Source: Stutzerimonas kunmingensis
GTDB taxonomy: Bacteria > Pseudomonadota > Gammaproteobacteria > Pseudomonadales > Pseudomonadaceae
Direction of reading: 5' to 3'
NCBI RefSeq assembly: GCF_021432085.1
Contig: NZ_CP090366.1
Location: 2,542,001 to 2,606,000, forward strand
DNA: 64,000 bases
Below, in pieces: positions 15,532 to 26,105 of the stretch; the first letter of the stretch is position 1; each line of letters begins with the position of its first letter. A program made the position numbers and the translations under genes. The notes under the pieces were generated by a model. It ran no database searches. It was not told the DNA's origin and worked only from the letters and a program-made list of their open reading frames with translations.

Positions 15532-17603
15532 GCGACGAATCCCTGATCCGCCTGGCGGAAGCCGCCGGGCTCTCCATCGACTGGGTCGATGCCGACAACC
15601 GAGAACAACGGGTCGAGCCGGCCGTACTGCGCGACGTGCTGACCTGCCTCGGGCTGGCGGCCGAAACCGATGCTGATATCGACGCCAGCCTCGAGATTCT
15701 CGCGCACAAGAACAACCACGGCGGCGTGCCGCCGCTGCTGACCTGCGATCAGCACGCTGCACTGGACCTTTCCGCCTACTTTCCGGCGACCAGTCGTTTC
15801 GAGTTGCAGGCAGAAGATGGTGGCGTTCAGCAGGGCACGCTCGACAACCAGGCGCGCCTGCCAGCCATCGACACGCCCGGCTACTACCGGCTGACCATCG
15901 ACAAGTATCAGCTGACCGTGGCTATCGCCCCGCTCTCCTGCCCCACAGTCGCCGAAATCGCCGGGGCGGACGCCTGGGGCCTGACGGTGCAGTTATACGG
16001 GCTGCGCCGCGCGGACGATGGTGGCCTGGGCGACACCCAGGCACTGGAGGCGCTGGTCAGCAACGCCGCTGCTCACGGAGCCGATGCGCTTGGAATCAGT
16101 CCAGTGCACGCCATGTTCGGCGCGCATATCGATCAGTACAGCCCCTACTCACCGTCGAGCCGGCTGTTCTTCAACGTGCTGCACGCCGCGCCGGGTTCGA
16201 TCCTTGGTGAGCGGCCGTTGCGCCAAGCGATCGAGACTTGCGGGTTAGGCGAGGAATTGAAACGGCTCGAGCGCCTGGAGCTGATCGACTGGCCGGCCGT
16301 GGCGCAATCGCGGCATCGCCTGTTGCGGCAGCTGTTCGACGACTTCAGCAAGGGTGGCAACGCCCTGCAGGTGGATTTCGACAGCTTCCGCGCGAGCGGT
16401 GGCGAGGCGTTGGAAAACCACTGCCGCTTCGAAGCCCTGCACACTCATCTGCGGGACGCACAGGGCCACACGCAGCACTGGAACGACTGGCCAAGCGAAT
16501 ACCGCGATCCCTCCAGCCCGGCCGTTGTGGCCTTTGCCCGCGAACATGCCGATGAGGTGAGTTACCACGCCTTTGGCCAGTGGTTGATGGCCCGCGGCCT
16601 GGAACGTGCCCAGGTCGCCGCGCGCAGCGCCGGTATGCGCATCGGGTTGATTTCCGACCTCGCCGTTGGCGCCGATGGCGGCGGCAGTCAGGCCTGGAGC
16701 CGCCAGGCCGAGCTGTTGGCATCGCTGAGTGTTGGCGCGCCGCCGGACATCATGAATCGCGACGGCCAGAACTGGGGCATTTCCGCTTTCTCGCCCTGGG
16801 GCCTGCGGGAGAACGGCTTTCGCGCCTATATCGAAATGCTGCGGGCCAACCTCGCCCACGCCGGCGGCATGCGTATCGACCACGTGCTTGGCCTGAAGCG
16901 TCTCTGGGTCGTGCCCGCCGGTGCCGACCCGAAGCGCGGCGTGTACCTCAACTTCCCCTTCGACGACATGCTGCGCCTGCTCTGCCTCGAGGCCTGGCGC
17001 CACCAGGCGGTGATCCTCGGCGAAGACCTCGGCACCATTCCCCACGGCCTGCGTGACGTACTCGCGGCACGGGGAATCCTCGGCATGCGGGTGCTGCTGT
17101 TCGAACAGCACGACGGCCATTTCCAGACGCCTGCCCAGTACCCGGCGCAGGCGCTGGCAACCAGTACCACCCACGATATCCCGACCCTGACGGGCTGGTG
17201 GCACGGTCACGATATCGACTGGCGCATCAAGGTCGGCCAGGTGCCCGAATCGGACCGTGATGCCCAGTGGCAAGCGCGTGAGAAAGAACGCGCAGGGCTG
17301 AATCGCGCATTGTGCGAGTACAGCGGCAAGAACCCGGACGTGCTGCTGAACGCCGAGGAGGCGGTCGATGCCGCCATCTGCTTCCTGGCGCACACCCCCG
17401 CGCCGCTGGTACTGGTTCCGGTGGAAGATGCGCTCGGTCTGGAAGAACAGACCAACATGCCCGGAATAGTCGAAACCCATCCCAACTGGCGTCGCCGGTA
17501 TCCCGGCGACAGTGCAACATTGCTCGACAGCCCGGCCAGTAGCCGTCGGCTGGCGTCCTTTGCGCAGGCCCGTCGTAACCATCGTGGAGCTGCGCATCGA
17601 TGA
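15528..17603 (+). CDS. malQ: 4-alpha-glucanotransferase (amylomaltase)
   Basis: This 691-residue GH77 enzyme transfers maltooligosyl units between chains and can lengthen short chains left by debranching. GH77 marks are QYSPYSPSSRLFFNVL near residue 205, GMRIDHVLGLKRLWVVPAG with the nucleophile aspartate, VILGEDLGTIPHGLR with the acid/base glutamate, and STTHDIPTLTGWWHGHDI with the third acid. It carries the long N-terminal extension found in proteobacterial MalQ. Start and stop both overlap neighbours by ATGA, indicating coupled translation. It likely supplies TreY with chains of suitable length. Confidence 0.94.
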   Translation: MSDESLIRLAEAAGLSIDWVDADNREQRVEPAVLRDVLTCLGLAAETDADIDASLEILAHKNNHGGVPPLLTCDQHAALDLSAYFPATSRFELQAEDGGVQQGTLDNQARLPAIDTPGYYRLTIDKYQLTVAIAPLSCPTVAEIAGADAWGLTVQLYGLRRADDGGLGDTQALEALVSNAAAHGADALGISPVHAMFGAHIDQYSPYSPSSRLFFNVLHAAPGSILGERPLRQAIETCGLGEELKRLERLELIDWPAVAQSRHRLLRQLFDDFSKGGNALQVDFDSFRASGGEALENHCRFEALHTHLRDAQGHTQHWNDWPSEYRDPSSPAVVAFAREHADEVSYHAFGQWLMARGLERAQVAARSAGMRIGLISDLAVGADGGGSQAWSRQAELLASLSVGAPPDIMNRDGQNWGISAFSPWGLRENGFRAYIEMLRANLAHAGGMRIDHVLGLKRLWVVPAGADPKRGVYLNFPFDDMLRLLCLEAWRHQAVILGEDLGTIPHGLRDVLAARGILGMRVLLFEQHDGHFQTPAQYPAQALATSTTHDIPTLTGWWHGHDIDWRIKVGQVPESDRDAQWQAREKERAGLNRALCEYSGKNPDVLLNAEEAVDAAICFLAHTPAPLVLVPVEDALGLEEQTNMPGIVETHPNWRRRYPGDSATLLDSPASSRRLASFAQARRNHRGAAHR

Positions 17604-20410
17604 AAGACCTAACCGCAACCATGAGACTGCAGTTTCACCGCGACTTCACCCTCGACGACGCTACTGCGCTGGTCGACTACTTCGCGGAACTTGGCATCAG
17701 CCACATTTATGCCTCGCCCCTGCTGACCGCCCGCCCCGGCTCCATGCACGGTTACGACGTGATCGACCCGACCCGCATCAACCCTGAACTGGGCGGCGAA
17801 CCGGCGTTGCAGCGTCTGGTGGAGGCCCTGCGCGGCAAGGGCATGGGGCTCATCCTCGACATCGTCTCCAACCACATGGCTGTCGGTGGCTCGGGCAACG
17901 CCTGGTGGCTGGACGTACTCGAGTGGGGCCGCCGCAGCCCGTACGCGCAGTTCTTCGACATCGAGTGGAATTCGCCGGACCCCCTGCTCGAAGGCCAGTT
18001 GTTGGTGCCCTTCCTTGGCAGCGACTACGGCGAGGCGCTGCAGCAGGGCACCTTGAAGCTGCGCCTGGACGTTGATAACGGCTCGCTGTACGCCGAGCAT
18101 TACGAGCACCGTTTTCCGATCACCCCGCCGAGCTACGGCGAGGTGTTGCGTGCCGCCGATCATCCGCAGCTGCGTACCCTGGCGCAGCACTTCGATGCCC
18201 TGAAGACCGAGCCCGCGCCGTACCAGGCCGCTCGCTTGCTACGCACCGAGCTCGCCGAGCAGCTGCAGGACGCCAGCACCCGCCAGGCGCTGGAGCAGGC
18301 CCTCAATTGCTACGACTCCACTACCGATGACGGCTTCCGCCGCCTGCACAGCCTGCTGGAACGTCAGAACTATCGGCTGGCCAGCTGGCGGACCGCGGGT
18401 GACGACATCAACTGGCGGCGCTTCTTCGACATCAATGAGCTGGGCGGCCTGCGCGTCGAGCGTCCGGTGGTGTTCGAGGAAACCCACGCCAAGATTTTCG
18501 AGCTGATCGGCGATGGCCTGGTCGACGGCCTGCGCATCGACCATATCGACGGGCTAGCCGACCCGCGCGGCTATTGCCGACGCCTGCGCCGGCGTGTCGA
18601 TCGGCTGAATGCCGGGCGCCCGCAGGAGGCGGTGCAGGATCACGTGCCGATCTACGTCGAGAAGATTCTCGCCGGCGGCGAGCGGCTGCATGACGACTGG
18701 GGCGTGGACGGCACCACCGGTTACGAATTCATGAATCAGGTGTCGCTGCTGCAACATGACCCGGCTGGCGAATCACTTCTGTGCTCCTTGTGGAGCGAGA
18801 CCAGCGGACGCACTACCGATTTCATGGAAGAGGCTCGCCAGGCTCGCCAGCTGGTGCTGACCGGCCCGCTGGCGGGCGACTTCGAAACCGTCGCCCTGTC
18901 GCTTTTGCAGGTCGCCCGCGGCGACGTGATGACCCGCGACATCACCCTCGGCGCGATTCGCCGCGCGCTGCTGGAGCTGATCATTCACTTCCCGGTGTAT
19001 CGCACCTACATTGCCGCGCCGGGCCGCCGCGAGGCCGATGAACCGTTCTTCCAGCAGGCGCTGGACGGCGCGAAGACGACCTTGAGCGAAGCCGACTGGC
19101 CGTTGCTCGAGCATCTGCAGCGCTGGCTCGGCGGCGAAAGCCTGCGGCAACTGCCGCGTAGCCTGCGCAAGATTCGTCGCTACGCCTGCACACGCTTCCA
19201 GCAGCTAACCTCACCGGCTGCGGCAAAGGCCGTGGAGGATACCGCCTGCTACCGCTCCGGCATTCTGCTGTCGCGCAATGATGTCGGTTTCGACCCACAG
19301 CACTTCAGCGCGCCATTGCAGGCATTCCACGACGAGTGCCTGCAACGCGCCGAGCACTTCCCGCGCAACATGCTGACCACCGCGACCCACGACCATAAGC
19401 GTGGCGAGGATACCCGCGCCCGCATCGCGGTAATCAGCGAGCGCGCCGAATGGTTTGCCGGCAAGGTGCGGCGCTGGCGCGAGATGAGCGCCAGCCACAT
19501 CCAGCAGCTTGGCGACGGTGCGGCGCCCTCGCCCGGCGATGAGCTGATGCTGTTCCAGATCCTGCTCGGCAGTTGGCCGCTGGGCCTGCAGGCCGGCGAC
19601 AAGGCTGCGATGGAGCAGTACTGCACACGCATCCTGCAATGGCAGCAGAAAGCCCTGCGCGAGGCCAAGCTGCGCACCACCTGGAGCGATCCCAACAGCG
19701 ATTACGAAAGCGCCTGCCGCCAGCACGTCGAGTACCTGCTACTCACCGACGAAGGTGCACCATTACGGGACGAAATCGCTGCGGCCGCTGCCGAACTGGC
19801 CCCTGCCGGTGCGTTGAACAGCCTTGTGCAAAGTCTGCTGCGCATGACCACCCCCGGCGTGCCCGACCTCTATCAGGGCGCCGAGTACTGGGACTTCAGC
19901 CTGGTCGATCCCGACAACCGACGGCCGGTGGACTTCACTGCACGGCAGCACAGCCTCGCCAGCGCGGCCTCGCTCGATGAGCTGCTGCAAAGCTGGCACG
20001 ACGGTCGCATCAAGCAAGCCGTGATCCGCCGCACACTGCAGCTGCGTCGACGCCACCCGCGGCTGTTCAGCGAGGGCCGCTATCTGCCGCTAGCGGTTTC
20101 TGGCGAGCAGGCCGAGCAGCTGCTGGTCTTTGCCCGCGAGCTGGAAGGCGAGTGGGTGGTAGTCGTGGTACCGCGGCTGGCAGCGGATCTGCTGGGGGAT
20201 CGTGGAGCACCGAGCATTCCGGCGCAGCTTTGGGGCAACACCCGGATCGAACTGCCCGAGGCGCTAAACGGTAGTGAATTCGAACGACTTTTCGACGGAA
20301 CGACAGTCTCATCCCAACAAGCCAGCCTAGAGGTTGCGCGCGTCCTGGACGGACTATCGGTGGCCGTCCTGCATACGTCTATGACCGCAAATGGAGAATC
20401 CCAACAATGA
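17600..20410 (+). CDS. treY: Malto-oligosyltrehalose synthase
   Basis: This 936-residue GH13_26 enzyme converts the reducing-end maltose of an alpha-1,4-glucan into a trehalosyl end by intramolecular transglucosylation. Marks are GISHIYASPLLTARPGSMHGYDV, LILDIVSNHMAV, DGLRIDHIDGLADPRGY (nucleophile aspartate), IYVEKILAGGE (acid/base glutamate) and LTTATHDHKRGEDTRAR. TreY enzymes are long because of helical insertions between strands, and this length is normal. It overlaps malQ and the DUF2934 gene by ATGA. With TreZ it makes trehalose without consuming sugar nucleotide directly. Confidence 0.95.
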   Translation: MKDLTATMRLQFHRDFTLDDATALVDYFAELGISHIYASPLLTARPGSMHGYDVIDPTRINPELGGEPALQRLVEALRGKGMGLILDIVSNHMAVGGSGNAWWLDVLEWGRRSPYAQFFDIEWNSPDPLLEGQLLVPFLGSDYGEALQQGTLKLRLDVDNGSLYAEHYEHRFPITPPSYGEVLRAADHPQLRTLAQHFDALKTEPAPYQAARLLRTELAEQLQDASTRQALEQALNCYDSTTDDGFRRLHSLLERQNYRLASWRTAGDDINWRRFFDINELGGLRVERPVVFEETHAKIFELIGDGLVDGLRIDHIDGLADPRGYCRRLRRRVDRLNAGRPQEAVQDHVPIYVEKILAGGERLHDDWGVDGTTGYEFMNQVSLLQHDPAGESLLCSLWSETSGRTTDFMEEARQARQLVLTGPLAGDFETVALSLLQVARGDVMTRDITLGAIRRALLELIIHFPVYRTYIAAPGRREADEPFFQQALDGAKTTLSEADWPLLEHLQRWLGGESLRQLPRSLRKIRRYACTRFQQLTSPAAAKAVEDTACYRSGILLSRNDVGFDPQHFSAPLQAFHDECLQRAEHFPRNMLTTATHDHKRGEDTRARIAVISERAEWFAGKVRRWREMSASHIQQLGDGAAPSPGDELMLFQILLGSWPLGLQAGDKAAMEQYCTRILQWQQKALREAKLRTTWSDPNSDYESACRQHVEYLLLTDEGAPLRDEIAAAAAELAPAGALNSLVQSLLRMTTPGVPDLYQGAEYWDFSLVDPDNRRPVDFTARQHSLASAASLDELLQSWHDGRIKQAVIRRTLQLRRRHPRLFSEGRYLPLAVSGEQAEQLLVFARELEGEWVVVVVPRLAADLLGDRGAPSIPAQLWGNTRIELPEALNGSEFERLFDGTTVSSQQASLEVARVLDGLSVAVLHTSMTANGESQQ

Positions 20411-20760
20411 GTTCAGAAGAGCAACGTATCCGCGAGTTCGCTTATCAGATCTGGCAATCCGAGGGTTGCCCGGAAGGGGAAGATGAGCGCCATTGGGCAA
20501 TGGCGCGCAAGCTGGTCGAAGCCGAATACGGCGCTGCCGATGCCAAGCCCGCCAGTCGTCCACGCAAGACCGCTACCAAACCCACCGACGCCACACCAAA
20601 AGCCAAGGCCAAAGCCAAGGACGTGAAGGATTCGAAGGACGCGCCAGCTGCCAAACCCCGCGCGAGCCGTGCCGCACCCAAGGCTGGCACCGATGCCAAG
20701 GCCGGTACACCCGAAACCATCAAGAAAACACGCACCCCGCGCGCGAAGAAGGAAAGCTGA
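20407..20760 (+). CDS. DUF2934 protein with a basic, disordered tail
   Basis: This 117-residue protein has two parts. Residues 1-45 form the DUF2934 helix pair (RIREFAYQIWQSEGCPEGE, then ERHWAMARKLVEAEYG). Residues 46-117 are rich in lysine, alanine, proline and threonine (TPKAKAKAKDVKDSKDA), strongly basic and probably disordered, like histone H1 tails. It overlaps treY by ATGA, so it is translated as part of the trehalose operon. DUF2934 proteins occur beside glg/tre genes in several bacteria, but no activity is known. A scaffold for glucan enzymes or a nucleic-acid contact is speculation. Confidence 0.85.
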   Translation: MSSEEQRIREFAYQIWQSEGCPEGEDERHWAMARKLVEAEYGAADAKPASRPRKTATKPTDATPKAKAKAKDVKDSKDAPAAKPRASRAAPKAGTDAKAGTPETIKKTRTPRAKKES

Positions 20761-20858
20761 CCGGCGGCAGGCATCTTGTCGGCGTCGGATCAGTCGAATG
20801 ATCGTCCGCGCCGACACAAGCCTCGGTACGCCATCCGGAATGCGCCTTTGGAGATTTC

Positions 20859-23009
<2,151 letters not shown>

Positions 23010-23015
23010 GCAAAT

Positions 23016-23043
23016 GCGCCTCGGCCCAGTGCGGCCGGGGCGC
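23016..23043 (+). terminator. Strong GC-rich hairpin after glgX
   Basis: GCGCCTCGGCC (23016-23026) pairs with GGCCGGGGCGC (23033-23043), 11 bp with one T-G pair, seven bases past the glgX stop. Only TT follows, so it is a terminator core without a proper T-run. Confidence 0.45.
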
Positions 23044-23447
23044 TTATGCTGGCTTTCTCCGGGATCGCGTGCCTGGCATCCATTGCTGCCCCTTCCACAC
23101 CAACTTGTTTTGTGGGGCGGGGCCGCAAGGCCTCGACCGCGAAGAGGTGCTTCAACAGTTCAGCGGCACGGCTGGCTTGGCGTCCCTGAATTTCGCCGCG
23201 CGGAAATCGGGCTAGACGCCCTTCCCACCTCACGCCAAATCCATAACGGATGTGGGAGCGATCTCGACCGCAAAGCTCCTGTACCGCCACAGACTTAGTC
23301 CCGCGCCCACGCGCAAAAAACGACACGCGGTAGTGAACCTCATCGCGTGACTCAAGTCCCAAAACCAGCGCGGCCCCCTAACCAACCCAACGGATTCGTT
23401 CTGCTCGTCGCCGGCAGCCTTGTCTTTTCCGTGATGGATCACACGTC
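23044..23447. other. 404-bp gap without a supported gene
   Basis: After the glgX hairpin I see no frame with a ribosome site or family resemblance. The only structure is a REP-like sequence (23251-23284). The promoter of the M23 peptidase should lie in the last 100 bases, but no clear -10/-35 pair stands out. Confidence 0.5.
23251..23284 (+). repeat. Degenerate Pseudomonas REP-like element
   Basis: TGTGGGAGCGATCTCGACCG is followed by CAAAGCTCCTGTAC. GGAGC pairs with GCTCC around the central region, and the layout GTGGGAGCG..CCGCAAA..GCTCC follows the common Pseudomonas REP consensus. A related half-element lies at 45093-45126. Confidence 0.4.
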
Positions 23448-24299
23448 ATGCTCTCTCTGCGACCGCTTTTTTATCCCCTTCTATTACTGCTTGGGCTGAC
23501 ACCACTGTTGCCAGCCGTGGCCGCCAACAACCAGGCAAAAGCCGATAAACCGGGCTCGGTGCGCCTGTTCATCAACCGTGCTGGTAGCGGCAAGGCGATG
23601 GACGTCAGCAACACGCTGGAAGTGCCGGTCGAGGTTACCTTGCGGCTGACGCGCATGGTCAATGTGGCCGGCGTCGGCAAGGGGGTGATTCGCAAGACCA
23701 TACCGGCCAACAGCCGCGTTCGCGTGGCTACCCTGAGCAAGCGCAAGGCCGGCGGGCCAATCATGTTCAAGCATTCGTTCAGCTACGCGATGCTGTTCTC
23801 GCCGGAGCCGGATCAGCCTGACTCGGTTTCGGTCGAAGGGCCGGCGTACGCGCTGCCGTGGCAAGGCGGGCCGTTCCGCATCTCCCAGGGCGCTGGCGGC
23901 GACTTCAGCCACAACTCGCCGAGCGGTCGTTATGCGGTGGATATCGCCATGCCTGTCGGCACCCCTATCGTGGCGGCTCGGGCGGGCACCGTGGTGAAGA
24001 TTCGCAACGGCCAGGGCGGCCGGTTTCCCGACCCGGCCGGCAACTACGTGCGCATCGAACACGAGGACGGCACCCACAGCGCCTACCTGCATCTGAGCCG
24101 CGGATCGGTGCGGGTCAAGCCAGGGCAGCAGGTCAAGCTCGGCACGCTGTTGGGCAAGTCCGGCAACACCGGCCGCAGCACCGGACCACACCTGCACTTC
24201 GTGGTGCAAAAGGCCTATGGCAGCTCGATGTTGTCGATCCCCTTCCGCTTCAACCAGCCGGTTAGCTCGCTGCCCAACTTTGCGCTGAGCAGCCAGTGA
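23448..24299 (+). CDS. Secreted M23-family metallopeptidase
   Basis: This 283-residue protein has a signal peptide (about residues 1-26, LFYPLLLLLGLTPLLPAVAA), a beta-rich middle region and a C-terminal LytM/M23 domain (about 155-275). Zinc ligands are visible as H and D in SHNSPSGRYAVDIAMPVGTP and as HLH in GRSTGPHLHFVV; VRIEHEDGTHSAYLHL is the strand-turn typical of the fold. All four ligands are present, so it is probably an active peptidoglycan endopeptidase rather than an EnvC-like activator. No SH3 or LysM domain is recognisable. It converges on the cytochrome gene with nine bases between stops. Confidence 0.88.
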   Translation: MLSLRPLFYPLLLLLGLTPLLPAVAANNQAKADKPGSVRLFINRAGSGKAMDVSNTLEVPVEVTLRLTRMVNVAGVGKGVIRKTIPANSRVRVATLSKRKAGGPIMFKHSFSYAMLFSPEPDQPDSVSVEGPAYALPWQGGPFRISQGAGGDFSHNSPSGRYAVDIAMPVGTPIVAARAGTVVKIRNGQGGRFPDPAGNYVRIEHEDGTHSAYLHLSRGSVRVKPGQQVKLGTLLGKSGNTGRSTGPHLHFVVQKAYGSSMLSIPFRFNQPVSSLPNFALSSQ

Positions 24300-24308
24300 A
24301 GCCAGACC

Positions 24309-25148
24309 CTAGAGCATGCGCTGCATGATGTTGTCGCGCTTGACCACGCGGTGATACAGCGCAGCACCGATATGCCCGAGCACCAGCAGAACGGTAAGCC
24401 AGGCCAGCGGTGAATGCACGCTGCCGAGCGAGGCGGCCCAGGCGATCTCCGGGCCTTTCTCCACCAACTGCTGGCCGAACACCTTGACCCCGTAGCCATT
24501 GCCGATCAGATACAGCAGACCGCTGATCGGCATCAGCAACATGCAGCCGTACAGTGCCAGATGACCGCCCTTGACCAGCCATGCTGTGGCCGGGTCGTGC
24601 GGCGGGCGCTGTTTGAGCTGGCTCGCCGCCCAGACGATGCGCAGCACCACCAGTACCAGCAGCACTGCGCCAAGGGAAACATGCCAGGGCACCAGGGTCT
24701 GCCCGACCCAGTGCTCGCCTTCGGCGATGCGGTCGCCCAGCTTGAGAAACTGCCAGACGATCAGCAGTGCCATCAGCCAGTGGAATGCTCGCGAAACCGT
24801 GCCGTAGCGACTTCTGGAGTCGACCGCCGTGTTCGCGTTCGCAGCGGCTCCGGGCTGCTGGCCCGCTTCGGATTGCCAGTCGATCCGCAGGCGCTCTTCC
24901 CCCGCCATACGCGCCAGGTGATCGGCCACTACCTTCTGCAACTGCAGCGCCTTGTCCTGATCGGCTGCTTCCAGATGCGCGTTCAGGTATCCCTCACCGG
25001 CGTGCAGATCACAGCGGCCGATCGGCAGCTCGATGGTCCCGCCCTGCTCGTCCAGTTGCACGGGAAACTTGTGCCGCCAGTGGTTGCACAGCCGCTTGAT
25101 CAGCCGCAGCGGGTTCTCTGCCGCGATACGGGCATGTGATCGATACAT
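24309..25148 (-). CDS. DUF2218-cytochrome b561 fusion protein
   Basis: This single 279-residue frame holds two domains that are normally separate proteins. Residues 1-95 match DUF2218 (ARIAAENPLRLIKRLCNHW, CDLHAGEGYL, KVVADHLARMAGEERLRIDW). A 15-residue linker rich in A, G and Q follows. Residues 115-279 are a four-span cytochrome b561 of the CybB type, with haem-ligand histidines in SRAFHWLMALL, LVPWHVSLGAVLL and LVKGGHLALYGCMLL and in SPLAWLTVLLVLGHIGAALYH. AGGAG eight bases upstream fixes the start. CybB passes electrons from ubiquinol to superoxide or other acceptors. The DUF2218 part would face the cytoplasm. The operon neighbour is a LigB-type dioxygenase 29 bases upstream. Confidence 0.88.
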   Translation of the reverse strand: MYRSHARIAAENPLRLIKRLCNHWRHKFPVQLDEQGGTIELPIGRCDLHAGEGYLNAHLEAADQDKALQLQKVVADHLARMAGEERLRIDWQSEAGQQPGAAANANTAVDSRSRYGTVSRAFHWLMALLIVWQFLKLGDRIAEGEHWVGQTLVPWHVSLGAVLLVLVVLRIVWAASQLKQRPPHDPATAWLVKGGHLALYGCMLLMPISGLLYLIGNGYGVKVFGQQLVEKGPEIAWAASLGSVHSPLAWLTVLLVLGHIGAALYHRVVKRDNIMQRML

Positions 25149-25177
25149 CGCTTGTTCTCCTGTAGAAATTTGCCCTG

Positions 25178-26002
25178 TCAGCCGAAGCGATAGGCGGACA
25201 GCGTGGTGTGCATGACGCGGTCACTGAAGACCTTGCGTCCGATGGAGTCGCCACCCGCGCCGGCCGCCACCAGCAGCGGAAGCAGATGTTCCTCGGCGCG
25301 CGGCGGATGACAGAGGCGTGCAGACGGCGCCTGGTCCCAGCTTTGCAGCGCGAGGTCGCGTTGCGCGGGCGCGGTTTCGACCGCAGCGCTCAGCCAATGA
25401 TCGAACTCGTCGGAGATCGGCGCGAAACGCGGGTCGCCGTAGCCGCGCATGTTGTGAAAGCTCATGCCGCTGCCAACGATCAGCACCCCGTCCTTGCGCA
25501 AGCCCTGCAAGGCACGACCGGCCTCGATATGTGCCTGCGGATCGAGGTCGCTGCGCAACGAAAGCTGCACCACCGGGATATCCGCGTCGGGAAACATCAG
25601 CTTCAGCGGGATGAACATGCCGTGGTCGAAGCCGCGCTGTGCGTCCTCATGGCCACCGAGCGAAGCGCCTTCGAGCAGACCGGCGATACGTGCAGCCAGC
25701 CGCGGCTCACCTGCAGCCGGATAGCGCAGCTCATAGGTGTGCGGCGGAAAGCCGTGATAGTCGTAGACCAATGCCGGCCGCGCAGCGCTGGTGACGCTGA
25801 ACGTCGACTGCAGCCAGTGCCCGGAAATCAGCACGATGGCCGTCGGTTTCGCCGGCAGTGTCGCGGCGATGCCCCTGAGGAAATCAGCCATGGCGTTCCA
25901 GGCGGTCGGCGGGTTCCACTCCATGAAGAAGCAAGGCCCGGCGCCATGCGGCACGAACAGCGTCGGCATGGTTCGATCGGTAGCAGGATCACTGGCAATC
26001 AT
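25178..26002 (-). CDS. LigB-family extradiol dioxygenase (DOPA-dioxygenase/YgiD type)
   Basis: This 274-residue class III extradiol ring-cleavage enzyme is related to plant DODA and E. coli YgiD. Metal-ligand candidates are the histidines in LFVPHGAGPCF, ISGHWLQST, RGFDHGMFIPL and RAEEHLLPLL. The YDYHGFPPHTYELRYPAAGEP segment is diagnostic of this subfamily. GGAG stands seven bases before ATG 26002; another ATG three bases upstream (26005) is equally possible. The divergent LysR gene at 26106 is the likely regulator, and the cytochrome fusion follows 29 bases downstream. The aromatic substrate is unknown. Confidence 0.88.
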   Translation of the reverse strand: MIASDPATDRTMPTLFVPHGAGPCFFMEWNPPTAWNAMADFLRGIAATLPAKPTAIVLISGHWLQSTFSVTSAARPALVYDYHGFPPHTYELRYPAAGEPRLAARIAGLLEGASLGGHEDAQRGFDHGMFIPLKLMFPDADIPVVQLSLRSDLDPQAHIEAGRALQGLRKDGVLIVGSGMSFHNMRGYGDPRFAPISDEFDHWLSAAVETAPAQRDLALQSWDQAPSARLCHPPRAEEHLLPLLVAAGAGGDSIGRKVFSDRVMHTTLSAYRFG

Positions 26003-26042
26003 CATCGGGCTCCCTGAAGGACGTGCGACAAAGCATGACCTA

Positions 26043-26055
26043 CACTCACTAGTGA
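26043..26055. promoter_or_regulatory. Palindrome between the dioxygenase and its LysR gene
   Basis: CTCACTAGTGAG is a perfect 12-bp palindrome in the middle of the 103-bp divergent gap. It is well placed for a LysR operator acting on both genes, although it lacks the longer T-N11-A spacing normally expected. Binding is inferred from position only. Confidence 0.35.
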
Positions 26056-26105
26056 GAGAACCTGCTAAAAAGCACAGACAGTTTTAACCAAGAGTAGGAA
26101 CCGCG

